From NCBI GenBank assembly GCA_001798855.1, contig MGQQ01000134.1:1-33791 (forward strand): a stretch of DNA of 33,791 nt, in the 5' to 3' direction. This document shows positions 8,082-15,859 of the stretch, in pieces (position 1 is the stretch's first letter; each line of letters opens with the position of its first letter). Position numbers and translations under genes: made by a program. The notes under the pieces are model-generated. The model saw only the letters and a list, made by a program, of their open reading frames with translations. It was not told the origin of the DNA and ran no database searches. The DNA comes from Deltaproteobacteria bacterium RBG_16_49_23. Its GTDB lineage: Bacteria > Desulfobacterota > BSN033 > UBA1163.

Positions 8082-8159
8082 ATGAAGCAGGTCAAGTCAA
8101 TTTTAAGTTCCTTAATAAGGGCAGAGAAGATCTGCCATCCTTTTGTCCCATCTTCTTTC

Positions 8160-8984
8160 TCAGAAAGAAAGAAGTTTCATTGTTGTTTTCAAAAATTCAC
8201 TCCGCTTTTGGAGATTGGGGATCTCCTCGCTCAATGCCTCCATAAAAGGCAATGCCCTTTCCTGGGTAAAAGATTCCCTGTTCTCTCCAAGCTCAACGAG
8301 CTTATCGTCAATAATGAAAGAAGCAACCGGGCCCATTGCCTTTTTCAATTCCATATCGAGAACATTGAAAAAGTCTTCTCTCACTGACTTTTTCTTAACC
8401 GGAATACGATCCTCCGCTTTTTCGATCAATCCTATTTGAACGAGCTGGTAGACCGTCTTCAAGGTTTTATATTCATCCCACTCAAGGGATTTCGCGATCT
8501 CCGAAAGAGTATTTATTCCATTGGACAGAACCAGCACATTCCATTGATCCGGACTGATATTCTTCTCTTTTCCATCCTTCTGGAGGGAGAGGCGAAAAAT
8601 AGTATGGATGGATGGAATCACCTCTTTAATCTTTTCAAACTCCTGTTTTCGGGAGGACCAGTTCAGCAGGAGTTGTTCAGTTGTGATGATGATGGTTTTC
8701 TCTTTCGGAAAGACGTCAGGATCGAAGGTAATTCTTCCGGCCTTCCAGCCCATGATTGTAAAAAAGGCTTTCTCCCCGGTAAAATGATATGTTCTTGAAT
8801 GAATGATATCCCCCATTTCAAGGTAGATTTGACCATCCTCTTTCCCCTTGATGTAAACCCTTCCTGTCTTCTTATCAGTCAGCAAAGGTTTCAGGATATC
8901 GAAAAGCTTTACTTGAGAAAGGTCTCCAAGTAATGTTTCGGGCATAAACCTGGGGAATGCAAGATAAGTGCCATAATTTGACAT
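8160..8984 (-). CDS. PATAN (DUF4388) plus winged-helix signalling protein
   Basis: This cytoplasmic 274-residue protein has a PATAN/DUF4388 domain at about residues 15-105 (LLGDLSQVKLFDILKPLL, then GRVYIKGKEDGQIYLEMGDIIHS, then ITFDPDV). Next comes a small winged-helix-like segment at about 145-195 (VLSNGINTLSEIAKSL, then VYQLVQIGLIE). The C-terminal domain at about 202-274 (FFNVLDMELKKAMGPVASFIIDD, then FMEALSEEIPN) resembles DUF8082-type modules that accompany PATAN proteins. A second ATG at 8945 (MPETLLG) would start exactly at the domain; neither start has a ribosome binding site, and TATAAT lies at 9010-9005. It probably acts in the same pathway as the Cache-HAMP sensor downstream. Confidence 0.65.
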   Translation of the reverse strand: MSNYGTYLAFPRFMPETLLGDLSQVKLFDILKPLLTDKKTGRVYIKGKEDGQIYLEMGDIIHSRTYHFTGEKAFFTIMGWKAGRITFDPDVFPKEKTIIITTEQLLLNWSSRKQEFEKIKEVIPSIHTIFRLSLQKDGKEKNISPDQWNVLVLSNGINTLSEIAKSLEWDEYKTLKTVYQLVQIGLIEKAEDRIPVKKKSVREDFFNVLDMELKKAMGPVASFIIDDKLVELGENRESFTQERALPFMEALSEEIPNLQKRSEFLKTTMKLLSF

Positions 8985-9127
8985 AGATGATTTTTACCCA
9001 CTTAATTATAACTCTTTGAAATCTGAGCTATTTTATTAATATCTTTTCAAAGAAGGAAACAGTTAGAAAGAAATGTGGAAAAGGGGGTTGGTTAAAAATT
9101 AGCCAATTTATTAAACTCAATATGCCA

Positions 9128-9487
9128 TTATTGTGTAGCCCTTGTCCAGAAACCTTGAGGATCGAATCTTCTGATTAACCTGAGTTCTTCCCGGTTGGGA
9201 GGTGAGGTTTCTTTTATTTCGAGCCCTAATTTAAGATCCCATCCTGTATGGTTTAAGATTTCCTCGACGCTTACTCCCGGGTGAACCGAATCAAGAAACA
9301 TCTCTTTCGTTTCAGGATCGAATCTCAATATCCCCTTTGTTGTAATGACAGCAGAGGGACCCCCACCTCTTAAACCGTTCGGCTTCCTCCAATCCCCTCC
9401 TTCACCGAAGCCAGGAGAAGTCAAATAAGTCACCTTAGGATAGGAATTTAAGGGTGTTGTAGAAACCAATGGCTTTTGGGTCAGCAA
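9128..9487 (-). pseudogene. CoA-transferase beta subunit (GctB-like), 5' truncated remnant
   Basis: The frame encodes the C-terminal third of a glutaconate/3-oxoacid CoA-transferase subunit B: VTYLTSPGFGEGGDWR, GGGPSAVITTKGILRFDP, then SVHPGVSVEEILNHTGWDL. Full subunits are about 250 residues; here only about 119 codons remain open, with an in-frame TAA a few codons upstream of the TTG used as nominal start. The N-terminal part with the CoA-site glutamate and the partner A subunit are absent. A miniature inverted-repeat element starts about 40 bases upstream of the break, at 9525. I read this as a decayed gene. Confidence 0.75.
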
Positions 9488-9524
9488 TAAATACCAGGTT
9501 TAGAGAAATCCTTAATTGATGAAT

Positions 9525-9630
9525 TCGTAAAAAGTTTTCATTCCCGTGAAAACGGGATCCAGGGTAATTCTAAATACCTAAAAAGATTGGATTCCTGCTT
9601 GCGAAAGTAGCCTGTTCAGACTTTTTACGA
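9525..9630. mobile_element. 106-bp MITE-like element with 11-bp terminal inverted repeats
   Basis: TCGTAAAAAGT at 9525-9535 is the exact inverse of ACTTTTTACGA at 9620-9630. Inside are a short palindrome (TTCCCGTGAAAACGGGA) and AT-rich sequence. No reading frame for a transposase is present. A related core (cattcccg, then aaaacgggaatccag) occurs at 19108-19180. The element lies just upstream of the point where the CoA-transferase gene loses its N-terminus. Confidence 0.6.
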
Positions 9631-9663
9631 GACCATCTTAATTGGTATAAGGAGATATCTCGC

Positions 9664-9690
9664 TTGACATTTTGACAAAAAGGCTACAAT
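9664..9690 (+). promoter_or_regulatory. Candidate promoter for the collagen-like gene
   Basis: TTGACA (9664-9669) and TACAAT (9685-9690) match the sigma70 consensus well, but the spacer is only 15 bases and the start codon is 240 bases away. A second TTGACA overlaps at 9672. This is the best candidate in the gap, but weakly supported. Confidence 0.3.
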
Positions 9691-9930
9691 TCATGTCCTA
9701 TTTTTATAAAACAGGTTTGGAAAACATTCTAATATCAAAAAAACATATGTAATTTTAAGATGTTAGAGATTTATTATCCACCTATTAAATGGCAAGATAA
9801 TTGCATTCTTTTGGAGCTATAGGAGAAAAGAGATTCGAGTAACGTTGCATCAGTTCAACGGCAGAGAAGGAAACTGAAGTTAAGGTCGGAGAAAACAGCA
9901 TTACTTACTAAGAACAAGGAGGGAAATCAT

Positions 9931-10734
9931 ATGAAAACAAGTTCCTTCAGAAAAATTCTACTGCACAGTGTCATTCTATTCTTTTTCCTATCGATTTTAG
10001 GGGAATCGGCATGGGGTTGGGGATTCAGGAATCGGCCTTGTCATCTTAGCCCTGAGATTCAAAGTGTATATGTGGATTTTGATCATGACCTAATCTTTAT
10101 TAATGGTCACAATTTTGATACCAGAGCGTTCCCAGTCGTCACCATCGGGGATATTGATCTCAAAGTCAAATCGTACAACCGAAATGAAATAGTAGCAATC
10201 TTGCCTGAAAATATCGCAGAGGGGGACTATAAATTGGTGGTTTCTATAGGCCGCGGCGTCAGATGCCAAGATGAATACTGTCTGACTGTTGGTGCTGTGG
10301 GTTCTGAAGGTCCACCGGGGCCTCAAGGTCCTCAAGGCCTTCAAGGTCCACAAGGACCCAAAGGTGATAAGGGCGATAAGGGAGAAACCGGAATGCCTGG
10401 CCCTCAAGGACAGCAAGGGGTACCAGGTCTGCCTGGACCGCAGGGCCAACCCGGACCAGAGGGGCCACCAGGTCAATCGGGTGTGCTGGGTTGGGTAATA
10501 TTTTCCATTAAAGCAAATGTAAACATCGTTTCAAGGCAAATCGAAGGTAGTGCATTATGCCCCGCTGGCTCAGCTGTAACTGGCGGAGGATTTTGGGGAC
10601 CATCATCAGTAAGGATCTATGGAAGCATGCCTCTAAAAGTGGAAAACGGTTGGTATGTAATTGGTACGTGGGTGGGTGATGCTCCTCCTACCAACCTTGT
10701 TGATATTTACGCAGTCTGCGCTCAATCACAGTAG
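9931..10734 (+). CDS. Secreted collagen-like protein with IPT/TIG-type domain
   Basis: This 267-residue protein has a signal peptide (about residues 1-29, cleaved near AWG). An Ig-like IPT/TIG domain covers about 40-120 ([20 protein letters not shown], then YKLVVSIG). An uninterrupted collagen-like tract covers about 121-184: 21 Gly-X-Y triplets, including [12 protein letters not shown], the charged motif that stabilises bacterial collagen trimers. The C-terminal domain (185-267) has [16 protein letters not shown] and ends in IYAVCAQSQ, a module I recognise from other exported collagen-like proteins but cannot name. It probably forms a trimeric surface or secreted filament. AAGGAGGG precedes the ATG. 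It is monocistronic with a strong terminator downstream. Confidence 0.85.
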   Translation: MKTSSFRKILLHSVILFFFLSILGESAWGWGFRNRPCHLSPEIQSVYVDFDHDLIFINGHNFDTRAFPVVTIGDIDLKVKSYNRNEIVAILPENIAEGDYKLVVSIGRGVRCQDEYCLTVGAVGSEGPPGPQGPQGLQGPQGPKGDKGDKGETGMPGPQGQQGVPGLPGPQGQPGPEGPPGQSGVLGWVIFSIKANVNIVSRQIEGSALCPAGSAVTGGGFWGPSSVRIYGSMPLKVENGWYVIGTWVGDAPPTNLVDIYAVCAQSQ

Positions 10735-10846
10735 CGCATACCCTCTGAAGTGTCATAAATAAGGAATCGGATGATTTAATCGCTCAGAACAACAGCAATG
10801 CCAGAAACGGATCTGGTTTATTGAACCAAGCTATTAGAGGTTTTTC

Positions 10847-10883
10847 AGGAGGTGCTGGGAGATTTCTCAGCACCTCCTTTTTG
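10847..10883 (+). terminator. Rho-independent terminator after collagen-like gene
   Basis: AGGAGGTGCTG (10847-10857) pairs exactly with CAGCACCTCCT (10868-10878) and is followed directly by a T run. It is about 110 bases after the collagen-like stop codon. It lies between convergent genes and may also serve the minus-strand exported-protein gene. Confidence 0.8.
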
Positions 10884-10904
10884 AAGCAGCATAGAGAGAC
10901 GGGA

Positions 10905-11576
10905 TCAAGGGTTTTTGATATCGACAGAATCTACCATCTTCATGAATGTCTTATGAAAAATCTCATACACCTTCTTCTCATTTCCGGAGATGGACCCCTT
11001 CTCCCAGGCCTTCCCATCTTCCGAAACCTTTGTTCCGAAGGAATTAATATCCTTCGAATATCGGACAGATACTCCATGCTCTCCCAGATAGATAAATAAG
11101 AATTGTCCCTGAAGGGCCCACTGGTTTGGGATGGCAATTCCTTTTTTAATGATGGGCTGAAGGGATTTGGCATCGGGATTCCACGCCATCAACTGGGTCA
11201 GATACTCTATCTCAAGACCCCCTTTTTTAATCTTGCCCTTCGAATACATCCTCTTCTCTGTGTAGGGTTTGAGCGGAGGAGCGGTCATGGGCAACGCCTG
11301 GGGATTCGTCTTATCCGAGATCTGGACGATAAACATCTCCTCCGCCCTTTTCTCTCTATCTTTAACATAAAAATAGACACGGGTAAGCGAACTCTCTCGT
11401 GGATTTTCCTGCGAAAAAGAATGGATGAGGTTAAATTCAGAAGGTAATGTTAAATTGAAAGGCGGCTTCTGGGAGGTTAATTTCTTACCTTGAACTTCTA
11501 AGTCCTTCTTGGCAGCACTCGCTGGAATCCATGTGATCAACACGAGACCCAATAAAATAAAAAAGATTTTTCTCAT
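10905..11576 (-). CDS. Exported protein of unknown function
   Basis: This 223-residue protein has a clear signal peptide (MRKIFFILLGLVLITWIP, cleaved near ASA). The mature part has alternating strands and polar loops and no cysteines. Segments such as PPFNLTLPSEFNLIHSFSQ, ADKTNP-like ISDKTNPQALPM and WALQGQFLFIYLGEHGVSVRYS suggest a compact periplasmic beta-rich fold. I do not recognise the family. GAGGAG lies right before the ATG. It shares its orientation with the downstream signalling and upstream TRAP genes, but is separated from the TRAP array by the hairpin at 11625-11663, so it is probably a separate unit. Confidence 0.7.
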   Translation of the reverse strand: MRKIFFILLGLVLITWIPASAAKKDLEVQGKKLTSQKPPFNLTLPSEFNLIHSFSQENPRESSLTRVYFYVKDREKRAEEMFIVQISDKTNPQALPMTAPPLKPYTEKRMYSKGKIKKGGLEIEYLTQLMAWNPDAKSLQPIIKKGIAIPNQWALQGQFLFIYLGEHGVSVRYSKDINSFGTKVSEDGKAWEKGSISGNEKKVYEIFHKTFMKMVDSVDIKNP

Positions 11577-11624
11577 AATCTCCTCTTTTAGATATCAGGA
11601 TGTAGGGTATAGGGCACAGGGTGT

Positions 11625-11663
11625 AGGGGGTAGTTAATCCTTAAACACTGCACCCTACCCCCT
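11625..11663 (-). terminator. Hairpin at the end of the TRAP array
   Basis: AGGGGGTAG (11625-11633) pairs with CTACCCCCT (11655-11663), eight bases after the stop of the last dctP. There is no T run, so it is a weak terminator candidate or a transcript-end stabiliser. The neighbouring sequence is built of repeated TAGGG-type words. Confidence 0.4.
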
Positions 11664-11670
11664 TGAACAA

Positions 11671-12675
11671 TTATTTCTTCTTGGTGAGTAACTCTTTCAA
11701 CTTGGCTCCTTCCAAAGGCCTCTTTTCCAGAATATCCTTCCAGCCCTCCTCGTAGGCAATCTTTAGGAATTTTTCCTTTTCTGCAGGAGGAAGGTCAATA
11801 ACCTGGATGCCTTCTTTGAGGAGCAGAGGCCTTTCCTGTTTGGCAAGATCGTCAAATAATGCCACAACCCTTTTCTCCGCTTCTATGGCCGCTTCCGTGA
11901 GCAGGTCTCTTAACTTTTGAGGTAACTGATTCCACACCTTCCCGTTGATGAGAAGCGGATTCGGAACATTGTAAAACCCGGGATCCACAACATACTGGGT
12001 ATGTTTCTGCCAGCCCCAGTCGCGAATTCCAACGGATGGCCAGCAATAGCCGTCAACCACATTTCTTTCAAGAGCAGAATATACTTCTGTGGGAGGGATC
12101 ACCACAGGGTTTCCACCCAGTCCTTTGATCGCCTGCAGGTACAGGGGGGACACACGAATGTTAAGTCCCTTGAGGTCAGCGCTCTTTATCGTTTTACCCT
12201 TAAGATAAAGATGGAATCTTATATCCAGGCCAATTCGAGCCAGATAATAGATCCCTAATTTCTTCTCATGAAGGTCATTAATATATCCCCAAGCGCCGTT
12301 TGCCCTCTCTTCGGAGGGGATATAATTTGTCAATTTTAAGCTATCAACCTCTGGGAGGACATTGGTATAGTAGGCGCTTGAGGTGTAAACCATATCCACC
12401 ATGCCACGCTGTAAGGCCGGGACTTGATCCGGGGTTTTGACTGCCTCCGGTCCTCCAATGTATTGTATCTTCAGCTCCCCTGGATATTTTTTTGCAACTG
12501 TCTGCTCCACCAGGTCTGTGAAGACTGTGAAGGCCTTGTACTCACTGGCTGCTTTTGGCCATGCCGTCACTGCTTTGAGCGTAACGGTTTGAGCTTTAGC
12601 AAGCCCATACTGGGTAGCCAATAGGATCAAGGCAAATAACCCTACAACAAATGTAAATGCTAATCTCTTTTTCAT
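11671..12675 (-). CDS. TRAP binding protein, DctP/TakP-like (third in array)
   Basis: This 334-residue exported solute receptor has a signal peptide at about residues 1-29, ending in AKAQ. Family landmarks are LKAVTAWPKA at the mature N-terminus, YIGGPEAVKTPDQ, MVDMVYTSSAYY, DLKGLNIRVSP with the conserved Arg, and ALERNVVDGYCWPSVGI followed by WGWQKHTQYVV. These resemble TRAP receptors of the 2-oxoacid-binding TakP type, which is inference, not proof of substrate. It is a close tandem paralogue of the next gene (both end in KELLTKKK). One difference in the binding region is Cys in DGYCWPS where the paralogue has Gly. AAGGAGG precedes the ATG. Confidence 0.88.
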   Translation of the reverse strand: MKKRLAFTFVVGLFALILLATQYGLAKAQTVTLKAVTAWPKAASEYKAFTVFTDLVEQTVAKKYPGELKIQYIGGPEAVKTPDQVPALQRGMVDMVYTSSAYYTNVLPEVDSLKLTNYIPSEERANGAWGYINDLHEKKLGIYYLARIGLDIRFHLYLKGKTIKSADLKGLNIRVSPLYLQAIKGLGGNPVVIPPTEVYSALERNVVDGYCWPSVGIRDWGWQKHTQYVVDPGFYNVPNPLLINGKVWNQLPQKLRDLLTEAAIEAEKRVVALFDDLAKQERPLLLKEGIQVIDLPPAEKEKFLKIAYEEGWKDILEKRPLEGAKLKELLTKKK

Positions 12676-12711
12676 TGCTTTATCCTCCTTTGGTTGATGA
12701 GTCGAGGCAAA

Positions 12712-13710
12712 TTACTTCTTTTTCGTAAGCAACTCTTTCAACTTAGCTCCTACTTGAGGACTTTTCCCCAATATATCTTTCCAACCCTCCTCGTAAGCGA
12801 TCTTCAGGAATTTCTCTTTCTCAGCCGGGGGAAGATCGATGACCTGTAGGCCTGCCTGTTTCAAGAGGGAAAGCTCCTTCTTGATCTCTTCTACATAGTA
12901 GGCGACTATTTTCCTTTCAGCCTCCATAGCTGCTTCGTTGATCACATCCTGGAATTTTTTCGGAAGCCCGTTCCACGTCTTCAGGTTCATGACCATGGGG
13001 TGCGGCCCGGAGTAAAATGGGGGCTCCACAATGTACTTGGTGTGCTTGTCCCATCCCCACTCACGAATGCCTATGGATGGCCAGCCATAGCCATCCACAA
13101 CATTCCTTTCGAGGGCTGTATAAACCTCGGTGGGTGGTATGACGACAGGATTTCCTCCAAGACCTTTGACAAGTTGAATGTACATCGGGGAGACGCGGAT
13201 GTTTAATCCTTTGAGGTCCGCAGTTTTGATGGGTTTAGTGAGGTAGAGACTGAATGGTAAGTCAGTCCCTATCCTTCCCAGAAAATAGAGTCCTTTCTTT
13301 TCGTGCAGTTCATTGTAAAATGCCCAGGCCCCATTCGCTCTCTCTTCCCAGGGGGTGAAGTTCGAAAGCTTCATCGCGTCAACTTCCGGCAGCACAGAGA
13401 CATAGTAGGCATTGGTCGTATGGACCATATCCACCATGCCCCGCTGCGCTGCCTGGACCTGATCCTGGATCTTGACGGCCTCAGGGCCCCCTATCATATT
13501 GATCTTCAATTCACCGGGGTATTTCTTCGCAACCTGCCGGGTCACGCTCTCGAGGAAGAAATCGAGAGATTTGTTATCCGATGCGTTTTTCGGCCATGCC
13601 GTAATTGCTTTCAGTGTAACTGGTTCAACTTGAGTAAGCCCATATTGGGGAACGAATACGGTCAATGCCGAAAACACTACAAAAAAAGTAAAAACCAATC
13701 CTTTCTTCAT
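12712..13710 (-). CDS. TRAP binding protein, DctP/TakP-like (second in array)
   Basis: This 332-residue exported receptor has a signal peptide ending near GLTQ. It is collinear over its whole length with the protein at 11671-12675, with only a 36-base gap, so the pair arose by tandem duplication. Shared landmarks are MIGGPEAVKIQDQ, GLNIRVSPMYIQLVKGLGG, ALERNVVDGYGWPSIGI and WGWDKHTKYIVEPPFY. The C-terminal halves are the most alike; the mature N-terminal third has diverged more, consistent with a shift in ligand. AAGGAGG lies a few bases before the ATG. Confidence 0.88.
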   Translation of the reverse strand: MKKGLVFTFFVVFSALTVFVPQYGLTQVEPVTLKAITAWPKNASDNKSLDFFLESVTRQVAKKYPGELKINMIGGPEAVKIQDQVQAAQRGMVDMVHTTNAYYVSVLPEVDAMKLSNFTPWEERANGAWAFYNELHEKKGLYFLGRIGTDLPFSLYLTKPIKTADLKGLNIRVSPMYIQLVKGLGGNPVVIPPTEVYTALERNVVDGYGWPSIGIREWGWDKHTKYIVEPPFYSGPHPMVMNLKTWNGLPKKFQDVINEAAMEAERKIVAYYVEEIKKELSLLKQAGLQVIDLPPAEKEKFLKIAYEEGWKDILGKSPQVGAKLKELLTKKK

Positions 13711-13734
13711 TGTGAACCTCCTTCCTTGGTTTTT

Positions 13735-13826
13735 CCCCTCACCTTACCGTTCGGCTGAACTTACGACAAAGCCCTCTCCCCCTCGGGGGAGAAGCCTGCC
13801 TGTCGGTAGGCAGGGGGAGGGGGGTC
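13735..13826. repeat. GC-rich palindromic element between dctM and dctP
   Basis: CCCCTCACC on the left, an inner hairpin CTCTCCCCCTCGGGGGAGA, a CTGCCTGTCGGTAGGCAG hairpin and a GGGGGAGG right end build a nested inverted repeat of about 90 bases. It fills nearly the whole gap between the dctM stop and the next dctP and belongs to the dispersed palindrome family of this window. Confidence 0.6.
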
Positions 13827-13829
13827 ATT

Positions 13830-15149
13830 TCACTTCATCCCCATAAGATTTGGTACAATCGTCGCTAAAAATGGCATGGCCATCACCAAAACAATGCACA
13901 GGATATCAATGATGACATAGGGAGTGATGGCCTTCCAGATATCAGCCATCGTGATCTCCGGAGGAGCCACGCCTTTCATCACAAAGAGGGTAACACCAAA
14001 GGGAGGGGTAATCAAACCTGTCTCCAGAGCAATCAGCATCATCACGCCAAACCAGACAGTGTTATAACCGAAGGCATGAATGACAGGCATATAGATCGGT
14101 ATCGTGATCATCATAATGGCAACCGTTTCCATGAAACAGCCCAAAATGAGGATAACAATCAGCATGCCAATGAGTATCACGATCGGCGGAATGCTGAGGT
14201 GGGTGATGAAATTCGTCATGCCTGAAGCAGCGCCGGTAAAGGCCAATATCTCACCATAGGTATTTGAAACAATAATAATCATGAAGATCATGACCGTGAC
14301 TTTCACGGTGCCCATGACAGATTTCTTGATGATTGGCCAATTTAAACACTTATAAATAAGGGCTAAAATAAATGATCCCAGGGTCCCTGTTGCAGCTGCT
14401 TCAGTAGGGGTTGCAACACCCAGAAAGATGAATCCAATGACCATAAAGACGATGAAACCGAGAGGCAACAGGTATTTTACAGTCGCCGTCACCTTTTCTT
14501 TGAAAGGGACATGGGGCACATCATACATGGGCGCTTCTTCGGGTTTGATGCGGCACCATACTACGACGTAGACGAGGTAGAGACCGGTCATGATGATGCC
14601 CGGCACGATGCCCGCCATAAGAAGTTGCCCCACATCGATGTTGGCAAGGCTTGCGAGCACCACGGTCAGTGCATTGGGAGGAATCAGGGCATCAACGGTG
14701 CCTACCCCCATGAGCGGACCCAGGCTCATGTTCTTGCTGTAGCCTCTTTTCAGCATGTCAGGAAGCAGGATGGTGCCAAGAAGAGCGCAGGTCGCAATCG
14801 TGGAGCCGCTCAATGCGCCGATGATAATTCCCATCATAATAGCGAGGATAGAGAGTCTGCCCCGGAGTTTGCCAAGCCATTTATCAAGCGCATTGACAGC
14901 ATTCAATCCGAGGCCTGAATGGAATATCAATTCACCCATCAGGATGAAAAAGGGCACGGGGAGCAGAGTGAAGGTCGTAATAGACGTGAAGGCTCCTGTC
15001 ACCACGCTGATCAGGCCTGGGACCCCTCCCAGGAAGAAATAAGCTGCCACCATATTGACAACAAGAAAGGCAAAGGCAATAGGCAGGTTGGTTAAAAGGA
15101 GGAATACCATCCCTCCGAAGAGCAAACTAATAATCAGCCACCATTCCAT
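13830..15149 (-). CDS. TRAP transporter large permease (DctM)
   Basis: This 439-residue polytopic membrane protein is the channel subunit of the second TRAP unit in the array. Conserved stretches include VPFFILMGELIFHSGL near residue 62, GALSGSTIATCALLGTILLP near 111, GTVDALIPPNALTVV near 150, GVATPTEAAATG near 245 and GLITPPFGVTLFVMKG near 390. AGGGAAG precedes the ATG. It is closely related to the DctM at 15860-17167 (both have the FGVTLFVMK/FGLALFVMK ending and TMADIWKA/TMKDIYQA), so the two QM pairs look like duplicates. The nearest binding protein is the one immediately downstream. Confidence 0.92.
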   Translation of the reverse strand: MEWWLIISLLFGGMVFLLLTNLPIAFAFLVVNMVAAYFFLGGVPGLISVVTGAFTSITTFTLLPVPFFILMGELIFHSGLGLNAVNALDKWLGKLRGRLSILAIMMGIIIGALSGSTIATCALLGTILLPDMLKRGYSKNMSLGPLMGVGTVDALIPPNALTVVLASLANIDVGQLLMAGIVPGIIMTGLYLVYVVVWCRIKPEEAPMYDVPHVPFKEKVTATVKYLLPLGFIVFMVIGFIFLGVATPTEAAATGTLGSFILALIYKCLNWPIIKKSVMGTVKVTVMIFMIIIVSNTYGEILAFTGAASGMTNFITHLSIPPIVILIGMLIVILILGCFMETVAIMMITIPIYMPVIHAFGYNTVWFGVMMLIALETGLITPPFGVTLFVMKGVAPPEITMADIWKAITPYVIIDILCIVLVMAMPFLATIVPNLMGMK

Positions 15150-15174
15150 CGATTACTTCCCTATCCTGGTAATG

Positions 15175-15215
15175 GTTTAGCCCTCCAAAATGGCTAAACT
15201 TCAATTTAAATTGAA
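15175..15215. promoter_or_regulatory. Hairpin plus 16-bp perfect palindrome between dctQ and dctM
   Basis: GTTTAGCC (15175-15182) pairs with GGCTAAAC (15192-15199). It is directly followed by the perfect palindrome TTCAATTTAAATTGAA (15200-15215). A third inverted pair, CAAAGTGT/ACACTTTG, lies further into the 175-base gap. The gap is unusually long for this operon and could hold an operator, a processing site or an internal promoter. Confidence 0.4.
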
Positions 15216-15324
15216 ATGTTCAAAGTGTAAAATTCAAAATGGACAAAAATTTTTCCGAACACTTTGCATGGTTAACTTTGCAATTGGTATTTTTCAACGA
15301 AATTTAAAGTTCGCCCTTAAAAGG

Positions 15325-15822
15325 CTAAATTTTACCGGCCCTGATGCCGATTAGCCTGTTCCACGCCATCCTGAAGAACTGGAGGGTGAGAAGGATGCTG
15401 CCAATGGGGATGATGCTGAAGACAACCCATTTCGGAACGGTAATTGCCCTGACGTCCGTTACCCTGTTCACCATACAGTCCCACATATGAAGAACTCCTA
15501 AAAAGAACAGGGCAGTGCAGGTCAGCGCGCCGGTGCCCCAAATGATACAATCGAGACGCCGTTTGTGCTTTTCATTAAGATGAGTGTATATGACATCAGT
15601 AGTGATATGTCCTCTTTCTCTCAGAAGCCAGGTGGTCGCAAGGAAAACAATCCACAACAGGGCATATTCGGTGGTTGGAATGATCCAAATGGTCGTCTTG
15701 GTAAACAGGTATCTCATGCCAATGGTGTAACAAACAGCGGCCGTGATGAATAGAAGAATGACCCCGGCCAGGCCTGCCATGATATTCACCAATTGATCGA
15801 AAAAAGTCCAGAATCTTTTCAT
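15325..15822 (-). CDS. TRAP transporter small permease (DctQ)
   Basis: This 165-residue protein with four predicted membrane helices pairs with the DctM downstream. Typical features are an early helix (VNIMAGLAGVILLFITAAVCYTIG in shape), the RYLF-WIIPTTEYALLW segment, and WLLRERGHITTDVIY, the conserved loop before helix 3. I start at 15822 (MKRFWTFF). The frame is open upstream to 15900, but that would run into the end of the preceding dctM, and DctQ similarity begins at FDQLVN. No clear ribosome binding site is visible. Confidence 0.85.
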   Translation of the reverse strand: MKRFWTFFDQLVNIMAGLAGVILLFITAAVCYTIGMRYLFTKTTIWIIPTTEYALLWIVFLATTWLLRERGHITTDVIYTHLNEKHKRRLDCIIWGTGALTCTALFFLGVLHMWDCMVNRVTDVRAITVPKWVVFSIIPIGSILLTLQFFRMAWNRLIGIRAGKI

Positions 15823-15859
15823 TAAAGACGCCGACCCCAAATCCCTATCACTTAGGTTT

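Larger units (their letters stand above)
9488..9930. other. Intergenic region with miniature element and candidate promoter
   Basis: This 443-base gap contains the inverted-repeat element at 9525-9630 and a candidate promoter at 9664-9690. The rest (about 9691-9910) is AT-rich leader sequence with no structure I can assign. I looked for a known riboswitch pattern and did not find one. Confidence 0.5.

Noticed and set aside
9780-9930. Riboswitch or structured leader before the collagen-like gene
   Set aside because: I compared it with the cyclic di-GMP and other known leader patterns by eye and found no matching conserved core.
10090-10476. Antisense frames of 128 and 69 codons within the collagen-like gene
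   Set aside because: They are created by the repetitive glycine and proline codons of the sense strand and have no start signals of their own.
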